From Bacteroidota bacterium (GTDB lineage: Bacteria; Bacteroidota; Bacteroidia; Bacteroidales; Bacteroidaceae), in contig JAFABG010000019.1 in NCBI GenBank assembly GCA_023426145.1, forward strand, positions 62,001 through 126,000: DNA of 64,000 bases, in the 5' to 3' direction. The position numbers were made by a program, and so were the translations under genes. Each line of letters opens with the position of its first letter. Within the stretch, counting starts at the first letter, position 1. Under the pieces are notes generated by a model. That model worked only from the letters and a program-made list of their open reading frames with translations, ran no database searches and was not told the origin of the DNA. Positions 8,797 to 16,517 of this stretch are shown here, piece by piece.

Positions 8797-9998
8797 AATA
8801 AAGGTATTATTAGTAACACATCAAATTCATTCTCTTCTTCTGTTATAGAAAGCGTATAATCATTGCCAAACAATAATCTGAGGCGCTTACGTATATTTTC
8901 TAGTCCAATGCCATGATGTTGTTTATCTGATGATGCCCCACTACTATTCGTACATCTAAAAGATAATTTATTGCCCTCTTCCAATTGCATGCCGACACGA
9001 ACAAACGATTCTTTTCGGTAGCTCACTCCATGTTTGAAAGCATTCTCCACAAAAGAGATGAAAAGCAAGGGAGGAATTTGCACATCAGGAACTTCGAGAG
9101 GAAAGTTCATATCAATAAAGACTTTATCGGGATAACGCAAACTCATTAAAGCAACGTAATTTTCTAAGAACTGAACTTCACGAGATAGCAGAATTGTCTT
9201 ATTACTAGCCTCATAAAGTACATATCGCATCAACTTTGATAGTTCGACAATAGAACTTCTAGCCTTCCCTGTATCTATATCCACTAAAGCGTGAATGTTA
9301 TTCAGTGTATTCATAAAAAAGTGCGGATTAATCTGATATTTCAGATACTGTAGCTCCGAATGTAATTGCTGATGTTCTAAATCTTTCAATCTTTCTTCAT
9401 CACGGAAGGACTTAAAAAAAAGCTTGATGGCGATAGTAAAGCCCACCATTAAAAATGCAATTACAAAATGAATAAGATAACGGAGAGCAAAAGGAGGTAA
9501 AGGTAAAGGAGCCGGCTTTATGAAACCTGTTTGTTGTCGATGACTTTCAGTCATAAATTTTCCATCTGGATGTTCTTCCCACTGCTGATCACCACCTCTC
9601 TTTGCCCTTTTTCTCATCTCAATCAGCTGATCTCTCTCGTTCATAGATTTACCATTATCAAGAACTCCGTGCTTAAATTCTTTTGGAAAACGCCCCATAA
9701 CAGGAGAAGGAGGAATCCAACACGTAGTAGCGATCAAAAAAATCACTAACACAACATATAGCCAATATTTCTTTTTAAAGAGAAGAATCGGGACTAGCGC
9801 ATAATTATTGAGAAGAAATATAATGAAAAAGGGCAATATTGACAACCAAGAATCGCGGATAACCATCCAAATTTCTTCTCGTTGAAGTCCTCCGCTAGCA
9901 GCAAAATAGCCACCAATCAATGGAAGGAGAAAAATAACAGACCAAATAGTCACATAGATGCTCTGCTCCAGCAAGAGTTGTTTACGGAATCTCATCAT
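8793..9998 (-). CDS. LytS/YpdA-like sensor histidine kinase
   Basis: The 401-residue protein has four predicted membrane segments (about 14-32, 51-69, 79-96 and 172-194). It then has the His_kinase-type motif YQINPHFFMNTLNN with the phospho-acceptor His226, and a C-terminal ATPase region with VENAFKHG and GIGLENIRKRL. Between segments three and four is a loop of about 75 residues rich in Lys, Arg, Glu and Pro, longer than in many relatives and a possible sensing element. It is the first gene of the operon with the LytTR regulator. The signal it detects cannot be read from the sequence. Confidence 0.93.
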   Translation of the reverse strand: MMRFRKQLLLEQSIYVTIWSVIFLLPLIGGYFAASGGLQREEIWMVIRDSWLSILPFFIIFLLNNYALVPILLFKKKYWLYVVLVIFLIATTCWIPPSPVMGRFPKEFKHGVLDNGKSMNERDQLIEMRKRAKRGGDQQWEEHPDGKFMTESHRQQTGFIKPAPLPLPPFALRYLIHFVIAFLMVGFTIAIKLFFKSFRDEERLKDLEHQQLHSELQYLKYQINPHFFMNTLNNIHALVDIDTGKARSSIVELSKLMRYVLYEASNKTILLSREVQFLENYVALMSLRYPDKVFIDMNFPLEVPDVQIPPLLFISFVENAFKHGVSYRKESFVRVGMQLEEGNKLSFRCTNSSGASSDKQHHGIGLENIRKRLRLLFGNDYTLSITEEENEFDVLLIIPLL

Positions 9999-10023
9999 AC
10001 TTTATAACTGCAAATTACTGATA

Positions 10024-10055
10024 CAAAGATAGAAGAGATGCCTATTTTCTTCAAA
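10024..10055 (-). promoter_or_regulatory. Promoter of the two-component operon
   Basis: On the minus strand TTTG (10055-10052), a 20-base spacer and TATCTTTG (10031-10024) match the Bacteroides housekeeping promoter well. The predicted start of transcription is about 20 bases before the ATG at 9998. Confidence 0.7.
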
Positions 10056-10141
10056 AAGAATCGACTAAGGAGCTATTTTCAAGGGTAAACAGCTCTTTAT
10101 CATCCCAGAGGGTTCGCTTAATCAGGTTGACGACAATCCAC

Positions 10142-10996
10142 TCAATTGCACTCCCGATACTCTTGTGGAGTCATCTTCACATGTTTACGAAAATATTTAG
10201 TGAAGAAAGACAGATTGTTGAATCCCAATGAGAAAGCGATTTCTTTGACGGGTAAACGAGTTGATTTTAATTGTGCTTTGGCATTCATCACAATAATGCC
10301 AGTTATTATGGTTAAAGGACTATGTCCACTGGCTTTTCTAATCGCACCTGAAAAGTGAGCAGGAGTGACTCGACACTTTTCTGCATAGAAAGACACCTCA
10401 TGTTCTTGGGCATAATTCACCATTAACAATTGAATAAACTCTCGATAAAGTTCATGCTCGCGCTTCATTGGCTCGTTTGGAATAGGTTTAAAACGCTTAT
10501 ACAACTCACCTACTGTTTGAAAAAAGATATTGAATAGGGATCTTAATATTTCTTTGTTCTCCAAAATATGGGGTAAGGAATAGGTACGAATCAACAAGCT
10601 GAATCCGTCTTGATAGAGCCTAGCTACTTCCTCAGACAAAGATTGAATGGGATTATCAAGAACCGTAGGAAGAAAATCAAGATAAGTTTCAACAAAATTT
10701 ACCCGAGAGATAAAATCTGAAGAAAAACCTGCAAAACAGATCCTTGCATCAGCAGTTACTTCGTTGATCTGCATAAATGAACCAGGAAGCAAAGTGATAA
10801 AGTCATTACGTCTAATAGTAAACTCAGAAAGATTGACTGTTGCCGTCACTGATCCCTCTAAACAAAGAACTAGTATTCCGGCTTTAATATTACAAGGAAA
10901 ACGACTATATTGAATGAGTGTATCACCTGTTATACTGTCACCAGCAACAAAATCAACTGGAAAATCCAGCTTAGGAAGCACATCATCTTTAGTCAT
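10142..10996 (-). CDS. AraC family transcriptional regulator
   Basis: A 284-residue regulator. Residues 1-150 resemble a cupin-type sensory domain (strand-rich, with FPCNIKAGILVLCLEGSVTA and NDFITLLPGSF). Residues 190-284 form the AraC double helix-turn-helix, with EKCRVTPAHFSGAIRKASG and the typical second helix LPVKEIAFSLGFNNLSFFTK followed by YFRKHVKMTPQEYRE. This type usually binds a small effector and controls a nearby or distant gene. It stands alone: a promoter lies directly upstream and no obvious partner follows. The divergent etf operon starts 330 bases away and is one possible target, without direct evidence. Confidence 0.92.
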   Translation of the reverse strand: MTKDDVLPKLDFPVDFVAGDSITGDTLIQYSRFPCNIKAGILVLCLEGSVTATVNLSEFTIRRNDFITLLPGSFMQINEVTADARICFAGFSSDFISRVNFVETYLDFLPTVLDNPIQSLSEEVARLYQDGFSLLIRTYSLPHILENKEILRSLFNIFFQTVGELYKRFKPIPNEPMKREHELYREFIQLLMVNYAQEHEVSFYAEKCRVTPAHFSGAIRKASGHSPLTIITGIIVMNAKAQLKSTRLPVKEIAFSLGFNNLSFFTKYFRKHVKMTPQEYRECN

Positions 10997-11016
10997 AATT
11001 AAGAAAGTTTATTGCA

Positions 11017-11046
11017 CAAAGATACTCTTTTATGCTTTAACCTCAA
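11017..11046 (-). promoter_or_regulatory. Promoter of the AraC-family gene
   Basis: On the minus strand TTG (11046-11044), 19 bases, then TATCTTTG (11024-11017). The latter is identical to the -7 element of the neighbouring two-component operon. The predicted leader is short, about 14 bases. Confidence 0.6.
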
Positions 11047-11199
11047 TCAATTTTTTTACTAAAACATTAAAAAATAAAACATCTTATCAAATGTTCCTTC
11101 TTGCAGTTTTTCATACTTATAGCCTTACAAAGAGACTCTATTTCTATAGAACCGATATGCTCAAAAAACTTAATACTGTGCATTTTTTACACGTATTTC
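11047..11199. other. Remainder of the 330-base gap before etfB
   Basis: The gene-free stretch 10997-11326 holds two outward-facing promoters at its edges. The middle is AT-rich and I see no gene, strong hairpin or repeat in it. No open frame here has a convincing start and ribosome site. Confidence 0.5.
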
Positions 11200-11229
11200 T
11201 TGTCAGAACCAAGTGTTTGAGTAATTTTG
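11200..11229 (+). promoter_or_regulatory. Promoter of the etfB-etfA-acd operon
   Basis: TTG at 11200-11202, a 19-base spacer and TAATTTTG at 11222-11229 match the Bacteroides consensus. Transcription would start near 11236, leaving a leader of about 90 bases before the ATG at 11327. Confidence 0.65.
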
Positions 11230-11326
11230 CACGCTGATAGTTAACCGGATAGTTTGGATAGCAAGATTACTACTACTTTACTACTGGCTGCTAACTTGTA
11301 GAAATACTAATACTAAAATTAATAGC

Positions 11327-12199
11327 ATGAGTTTGAAAATTGTTGTATTGGCAAAACAAGTTCCCGACACACGTAACGTCGGGAAAGATGCCATGAAAGC
11401 CGACGGAACTATTAACCGTGCGGCACTCCCTGCCATCTTCAACCCCGAAGATTTAAATGCCCTAGAGCAAGCTCTTCGCCTGAAAGATGCTCACCCAGGC
11501 TCTACCGTAACCATCCTGACAATGGGTCCGGGACGCGCCGCCGACGTTATTCGTGAAGGTCTTTTCCGTGGTGCCGATAATGGTTATTTGTTAACCGACC
11601 GAGCTTTTGCAGGTGCAGATACGCTAGCGACAAGCTACGCTTTGGCAACTGCTATCCGGAAAATGGGTGAATGCGACATTATTATCGGTGGTCGTCAGGC
11701 TATCGACGGTGACACAGCACAGGTAGGCCCACAGGTGGCAGAAAAACTAGGATTAACACAAATCACATATACTGAAGAGATTTTGGAAGTAGGTGATGGC
11801 AAAATCAAAGTGAAACGCCACATCGATGGCGGTGTAGAAACTGTAGAAGGTCCATTGCCAATAGTTATCACAGTCAACGGTTCAGCGGCTCCTTGCCGCC
11901 CACGTAATGCAAAATTGGTACAGAAATACAAACACGCTAAAACGGTAACAGAAAAGCAACAAGGTAACCTCGATTATACCGATTTGTATGATCAACGCGA
12001 CTACCTCAATCTGCCCGAATGGAGTGTAGCCGATGTGAACGGAGATCTAGCCCAATGTGGTCTATCTGGCTCTCCTACGAAAGTAAAAGCCATTCAAAAC
12101 ATTGTATTTCAGGCTAAAGAGAGCAAAACCATCAGCGGTAGCGACCGTGATGTGGAAGAACTGATTGTTGAACTGTTAGCTAATCATACCATCGGATAA
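11327..12199 (+). CDS. etfB: Electron transfer flavoprotein, beta subunit
   Basis: EtfB carries AMP or, in bifurcating forms, a second FAD, and pairs with EtfA to pass electrons between flavoenzymes in the cytoplasm. The 290-residue protein starts with the typical VVLAKQVPDT segment. It has the nucleotide-binding stretch with GADNGYLLTDRAFAGADTLA and GGRQAIDGDTAQVGP, and a C-terminal region ending in LIVELLANHTIG. It is first in an operon with etfA (2-base gap) and an acyl-CoA dehydrogenase. Whether the complex is bifurcating cannot be decided from this reading. Confidence 0.95.
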   Translation: MSLKIVVLAKQVPDTRNVGKDAMKADGTINRAALPAIFNPEDLNALEQALRLKDAHPGSTVTILTMGPGRAADVIREGLFRGADNGYLLTDRAFAGADTLATSYALATAIRKMGECDIIIGGRQAIDGDTAQVGPQVAEKLGLTQITYTEEILEVGDGKIKVKRHIDGGVETVEGPLPIVITVNGSAAPCRPRNAKLVQKYKHAKTVTEKQQGNLDYTDLYDQRDYLNLPEWSVADVNGDLAQCGLSGSPTKVKAIQNIVFQAKESKTISGSDRDVEELIVELLANHTIG

Positions 12200-12201
12200 T
12201 C

Positions 12202-13221
12202 ATGAATAATTTATTTGTATATTGTGAAATAGAAGAAGGCATCGTCGCAGACGTCAGCCTTGAACTTCTGACAAAAGGTCGTTCGTTAGCTAATGAACTC
12301 AATTGCCAACTCGAAGCAGTAGTTGCCGGCAGCGATCTTAAAGAAATAGAAAAGCAAATCCTACCTTATGGTGTAGATAAACTCCATATTTTCGACGCTG
12401 AAGGACTTTATCCTTACACTTCTCTTCCTCACACTTCTATCCTAGTAAACCTCTTTAAAGAAGAAAAACCACAAATCTGCCTGATGGGTGCCACTGTTAT
12501 CGGTCGCGACCTAGGGCCACGTGTTTCCTCAGCTTTAACTAGCGGTTTGACAGCCGATTGTACTTCTTTGGAAATCGGCGATCACGAAGATAAAAAAGAG
12601 GGAAAAGTTTATAAAAACTTGTTGTACCAAATCCGTCCGGCATTTGGTGGCAACATTGTTGCAACCATCGTCAACCCCGAACACCGTCCACAAATGGCTA
12701 CGGTTCGTGAAGGTGTGATGAAAAAAGAGATTGTTTCTACCGATTATAAAGGAGAAGTGATCCGTTATGATGTAAAAGAATACGTTGCAGACACAGACTA
12801 TGTGGTAAAAGTAATCGAACGCCATGTAGAAAAAGCTAAAAACAACCTAAAAGGTTCTCCCATCATCATTGCTGGTGGTTATGGAGTAGGCTCCAAAGAA
12901 AATTTCGACTTGCTATTCAGCCTAGCAAAAGAACTTCATGCAGAAGTTGGCGCAAGCCGTGCGGCTATTGATGCCGGCTTTGCTGAACATGACCGACAGA
13001 TCGGTCAAACTGGTGTTACTGTTCGCCCAAAACTCTACATTGCATGTGGTATTTCTGGACAGATCCAACACATCGCTGGTATGCAGGAAAGTGGTATTAT
13101 CATCTCTATCAACAACGATCCGGATGCTCCGATCAACACGATTGCCGATTATGTAATCAACGGATCTATCGAAGAAGTTGTGCCAAAGATGATTAAGTAT
13201 TATAAACAGAATAGCAAGTAA
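12202..13221 (+). CDS. etfA: Electron transfer flavoprotein, alpha subunit
   Basis: EtfA binds the main FAD and forms the heterodimer with EtfB. At 339 residues it has the expected length. The C-terminal FAD domain is clear: VGASRAAIDAGFAEHDRQIG, then QTGVTVRPKLYIACGISGQI and INNDPDAPI, the segments that contact the flavin in characterised proteins. The N-terminal half is the usual Rossmann-like region with LMGATVIGRDLGPRVS. Spacing to etfB and to the dehydrogenase gene (6 bases) indicates a single transcript. The organism is presumably anaerobic, so the partner acceptor is more likely a menaquinone or NAD-linked system than a mitochondrial-type ETF-QO; none is encoded nearby. Confidence 0.95.
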   Translation: MNNLFVYCEIEEGIVADVSLELLTKGRSLANELNCQLEAVVAGSDLKEIEKQILPYGVDKLHIFDAEGLYPYTSLPHTSILVNLFKEEKPQICLMGATVIGRDLGPRVSSALTSGLTADCTSLEIGDHEDKKEGKVYKNLLYQIRPAFGGNIVATIVNPEHRPQMATVREGVMKKEIVSTDYKGEVIRYDVKEYVADTDYVVKVIERHVEKAKNNLKGSPIIIAGGYGVGSKENFDLLFSLAKELHAEVGASRAAIDAGFAEHDRQIGQTGVTVRPKLYIACGISGQIQHIAGMQESGIIISINNDPDAPINTIADYVINGSIEEVVPKMIKYYKQNSK

Positions 13222-13227
13222 AAAAAG

Positions 13228-14934
13228 ATGGCAAATTTTTATACAGAAATACCGGAACTCAAGTATCACTTGAACAATCCGATGATGAAACGTATTTGCG
13301 AACTTAAAGAACGCAACTACAGTGATAAGAATGAATTCGACTATGCTCCCCTAGACTTTGAGGATGCATTGGATTCTTACGATAAAGTATTAGAGATTAC
13401 CGGAGAAATAACAGGAGAAATCATTAATCCAAACGCAGAAGGTGTTGATGAAGAAGGACCTCATTGCGCCAATGGACGTGTGGAATACGCTTCCGGGACA
13501 AAGCAAAACTTGGATGAAATGGTTAAGGCCGGTTTAAACGGAATGACCATGCCAAGACGATTCGGCGGACTAAACTTCCCGATCACTCCCTACACCATGT
13601 GTGCAGAAATTGTTGCCGCTGCTGATGCAGGTTTTGGAAATATTTGGTCTTTACAAGACTGTATCGAAACATTATATGAATTCGGAACAAATGAACAGCA
13701 CGGCCGATTCATTCCTCGCGTATGTCAAGGCGAAACGATGTCTATGGATTTAACTGAGCCTGATGCAGGATCGGATCTTCAATCGGTGATGTTAAGAGCT
13801 ACATATAGCGAAAAAGAGGGTTGCTGGTTATTGAATGGCGTAAAGCGTTTCATCACTAATGGTGATGCTGATATTCACCTTGTGCTTGCTCGTTCTGAAG
13901 AAGGAACGAGAGATGGTCGAGGACTATCTATGTTCATCTATGACAAACGTCAAGGGGGTGTTGATGTACGTCGTATAGAACATAAACTGGGTATTCATGG
14001 CTCTCCTACTTGCGAATTGGTTTATAAGAATGCGAAAGCAGAACTTTGTGGTGATCGTAAATTAGGTTTGATTAAATATGTGATGGCATTAATGAATGGT
14101 GCCCGTCTAGGTATTGCTGCTCAATCGGTAGGATTAAGCCAGGCCGCCTATAACGAAGGTTTAGCTTATGCTAAAGACCGTAAACAGTTCAGTAAAGCTA
14201 TTATTGAATTCCCTGCTGTGTATGACATGCTTGCCATTATGAAAGGGAAATTAGATGCCGGCCGTGCACTACTTTATCAAACAGCTCGCTACGTTGATAT
14301 TTATAAAGCATTAGATGACATCTCACGCGAACGTAAACTGACACCGGAAGAGCGCCAGGAACAAAAGAAATACGCTAAACTGGCAGATAGCTTTACACCG
14401 CTTGCGAAAGGTATGAACTCTGAATATGCAAATCAGAATGCTTACGACTGTATCCAAATTCATGGTGGTTCCGGATTTATGATGGAATATGCTTGTCAAC
14501 GCATTTATCGGGATGCACGTATCACTAGCATTTATGAAGGTACCACTCAGTTACAAACAGTTGCCGCTATACGCTATGTAACTAACGGCTCTTATATAAC
14601 TACCATTCGTGAATTCGAAACGATTCCATGTTCACCTGAAATGGAACCCCTCATGTCTCGTCTTAGAAAGATGGCTGATAAGTTCGAAGCTAGCACTAAT
14701 GCAATAAAAGAAGCTCAAGACCAAGAACTGCTTGACTTCACAGCTCGCAGATTAATGGAAATGGCGGCTGACATCATCATGGCTCACTTGTTGATTCAGG
14801 ATGCCAGCAAAGCTGCCGATCTGTTTGCTAAGTCAGCACATGTTTATCTTAATTATGCTGAAGCAGAAGTTGAGAAACATGCTGGTTTTATCAAAAACTT
14901 AGATAAAGAGGACCTAGCTTTCTACAAAAAGTAA
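13228..14934 (+). CDS. Acyl-CoA dehydrogenase family protein
   Basis: A flavoprotein of 568 residues that should oxidise an acyl-CoA, or reduce an enoyl-CoA in reverse, using the adjacent EtfAB. FAD and substrate motifs are visible: MTEPDAGSD-like MDLTEPDAGSDLQS near residue 175, WLLNGVKRFITNGD, the hinge GARLGIAAQSVGL, and the catalytic glutamate in ARITSIYEGTTQLQ. A C-terminal helical extension of roughly 100 residues makes it longer than the 380-residue short-chain enzymes and similar to the longer DUF1974/FadE-related or C-terminal-extended group. The chain-length specificity is not evident. It is the third gene of the etf operon. Confidence 0.92.
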   Translation: MANFYTEIPELKYHLNNPMMKRICELKERNYSDKNEFDYAPLDFEDALDSYDKVLEITGEITGEIINPNAEGVDEEGPHCANGRVEYASGTKQNLDEMVKAGLNGMTMPRRFGGLNFPITPYTMCAEIVAAADAGFGNIWSLQDCIETLYEFGTNEQHGRFIPRVCQGETMSMDLTEPDAGSDLQSVMLRATYSEKEGCWLLNGVKRFITNGDADIHLVLARSEEGTRDGRGLSMFIYDKRQGGVDVRRIEHKLGIHGSPTCELVYKNAKAELCGDRKLGLIKYVMALMNGARLGIAAQSVGLSQAAYNEGLAYAKDRKQFSKAIIEFPAVYDMLAIMKGKLDAGRALLYQTARYVDIYKALDDISRERKLTPEERQEQKKYAKLADSFTPLAKGMNSEYANQNAYDCIQIHGGSGFMMEYACQRIYRDARITSIYEGTTQLQTVAAIRYVTNGSYITTIREFETIPCSPEMEPLMSRLRKMADKFEASTNAIKEAQDQELLDFTARRLMEMAADIIMAHLLIQDASKAADLFAKSAHVYLNYAEAEVEKHAGFIKNLDKEDLAFYKK

Positions 14935-14958
14935 TCAGCAATAACCTGAATAAATAAG

Positions 14959-15426
14959 ATGTCAGAAAATCTACAGATTAACACCGGCAACAAAGAACAA
15001 AAGTATAAAGAACTACTTCCGCAGTTGCAATCATTGGTTAGTACAGAAACGAATCAAATAGCAAATATTGCTAATATTGCTGCTGCGCTAAAGCAAACTT
15101 TTGATTTTTTCTGGGTAGGCTTCTATTTAGTTGAAAAAGATGAACTCGTATTAGGCCCTTTTCAGGGACCTATTGCCTGCACACGCATTCGCTTTGGAAA
15201 AGGAGTTTGCGGCACAGCATGGAAAGATGGTAAAACACTCGTTGTTCCTAATGTAGATGAGTTCCCAGGCCATATTGCATGTAATGCAGCATCTAAATCG
15301 GAAATAGTAGTTCCTATCTCTAAAGACGGCATAATTATTGGAGTAATGGATATCGATAGTGACGAATTAAATCACTTTGATACTATTGACGCTCAATATT
15401 TGGAGATAATCTGTACATACATTTAA
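14959..15426 (+). CDS. msrC: Free methionine-(R)-sulfoxide reductase, GAF-type
   Basis: This 155-residue single GAF-domain protein fits fRMsr, which reduces free methionine-R-sulfoxide in the cytoplasm using cysteine chemistry. Three cysteines, Cys74 (IACTRI), Cys84 (GVCGTAW) and Cys108 (HIACNA), have the same spacing, 10 and 24 residues, that I recall for the catalytic set Cys84, Cys94 and Cys118 of the E. coli enzyme. The substrate-side segments VGFYLV, LGPFQGP and VMDIDSD also match. It follows the acyl-CoA dehydrogenase by 24 bases, so it may be read from the etf transcript, and a repair role beside flavoenzymes prone to oxidation is plausible. Confidence 0.9.
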   Translation: MSENLQINTGNKEQKYKELLPQLQSLVSTETNQIANIANIAAALKQTFDFFWVGFYLVEKDELVLGPFQGPIACTRIRFGKGVCGTAWKDGKTLVVPNVDEFPGHIACNAASKSEIVVPISKDGIIIGVMDIDSDELNHFDTIDAQYLEIICTYI

Positions 15427-15460
15427 TTCTCCTTTTGTTGAAAATGAGATAAAAAAGTAG

Positions 15461-15491
15461 GGCTCTGATTCTTGTCAAAAGAATTAGAGCC
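15461..15491 (-). terminator. Terminator of the cbpA-like gene
   Basis: A 13-base stem (15461-15473 with 15479-15491, one G-T pair) and a 5-base loop. On the minus strand it is followed by a run of six T residues. It may also stop transcription from the convergent etf operon. Confidence 0.8.
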
Positions 15492-15534
15492 TTAACTTAA
15501 TAAAAAAGGACTTCTTTTATACTTCTCTCATTAT

Positions 15535-16419
15535 CTAATCCAAACGCTGCAATTGACGCAAAAGTTCCTTCTGCTTATCGGATAGATTAACAGGAAGCTT
15601 AACCCAATAAGTTATAATCAAATCGCCAAACTCTCCCCCCTTTTTATAGACTGGGAATCCCTTGCCTTTGAGCCTTACCTTTGTTCCATTTTGAGTTTCC
15701 GATTTCACTTTCAACTTAACTTTACCATCTAGCGTATCAATCACTTTTTCTCCACCCAATAAAGCTGTATAAAGATCAATTTCCACATCAACGTAGAGAT
15801 CATCATCCAAGCGTTTAAATACAGAGTCTTCAGCTATAACAAAGGTTATGTATAAATCGCCTGCGGGGCCTCCATTGTAACCACTGGCTCCATAACCTCT
15901 TAACTTAATCACTTGTCCATCAGCAACACCCGCCGGAATGGTTATACGCACTTGCTTACCATTAACAGTCAATACCTGTTTATGCGTTTGGGCAGCCTCA
16001 CGCAGGGATAAACGGAGCTCAGCATTTAAATCTTTGCCTCGAGATCCGGCACTACGCTGTCCTCTGCCCCTATGCCCAAACATTGATTCAAAAAAATCAG
16101 AGAACCCGTCGGCACTGCCACCGGAAAATCCACCAGTACCCCTAAAGCCGCTTGTTTGTTGTTGAGCGCGCTTTTGGGCTTCAAACTCATCGGCATGCTT
16201 CCAATGCTCTCCATATTCATCATACTTCTTACGGTTTTCAGGATCTCCCAATACTTCGTTGGCTTCATTTACTTCCTGAAATTTATCTTTTGCACTTGGA
16301 TCATTAGGATTCAAGTCTGGATGATATTTACGGGCCAATTTACGGAAAGCCTTCTTTATATCACCTTGTGAGGCGGATTTATCTACCCCAAGAATCTTGT
16401 AATAATCTATATAAGCCAT
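15535..16419 (-). CDS. cbpA: CbpA-type DnaJ co-chaperone without zinc finger
   Basis: A J-domain protein of 294 residues that should stimulate DnaK ATPase and deliver unfolded substrates. Residues 1-70 are the J domain with His33-Pro34-Asp35 in KYHPDLNPND. A Gly/Phe and Ser/Gly-rich linker follows (about 80-125), then the two C-terminal substrate-binding beta domains with VTIPAGV-like VRITIPAGVADGQVIKLRGY. The four CxxCxGxG zinc motifs of DnaJ are absent, which makes it class B (CbpA/DnaJ2). The usual modulator partner CbpM is not next to it. The gene stands alone on the minus strand. Confidence 0.92.
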   Translation of the reverse strand: MAYIDYYKILGVDKSASQGDIKKAFRKLARKYHPDLNPNDPSAKDKFQEVNEANEVLGDPENRKKYDEYGEHWKHADEFEAQKRAQQQTSGFRGTGGFSGGSADGFSDFFESMFGHRGRGQRSAGSRGKDLNAELRLSLREAAQTHKQVLTVNGKQVRITIPAGVADGQVIKLRGYGASGYNGGPAGDLYITFVIAEDSVFKRLDDDLYVDVEIDLYTALLGGEKVIDTLDGKVKLKVKSETQNGTKVRLKGKGFPVYKKGGEFGDLIITYWVKLPVNLSDKQKELLRQLQRLD

Positions 16420-16517
16420 GTTTTATGAATTTTATTCGTTCAAATATTATATTGCAAAAAACAAGCCAATCTGATCTTTCTAAAGAAGAATTAACATGTA
16501 TTATATGTCGCTCATTT

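Noticed and set aside
15535..16419. Possible classical DnaJ
   Set aside because: The four CxxCxGxG zinc motifs are absent and dnaK/grpE are not adjacent, so a CbpA-type protein is the better call.
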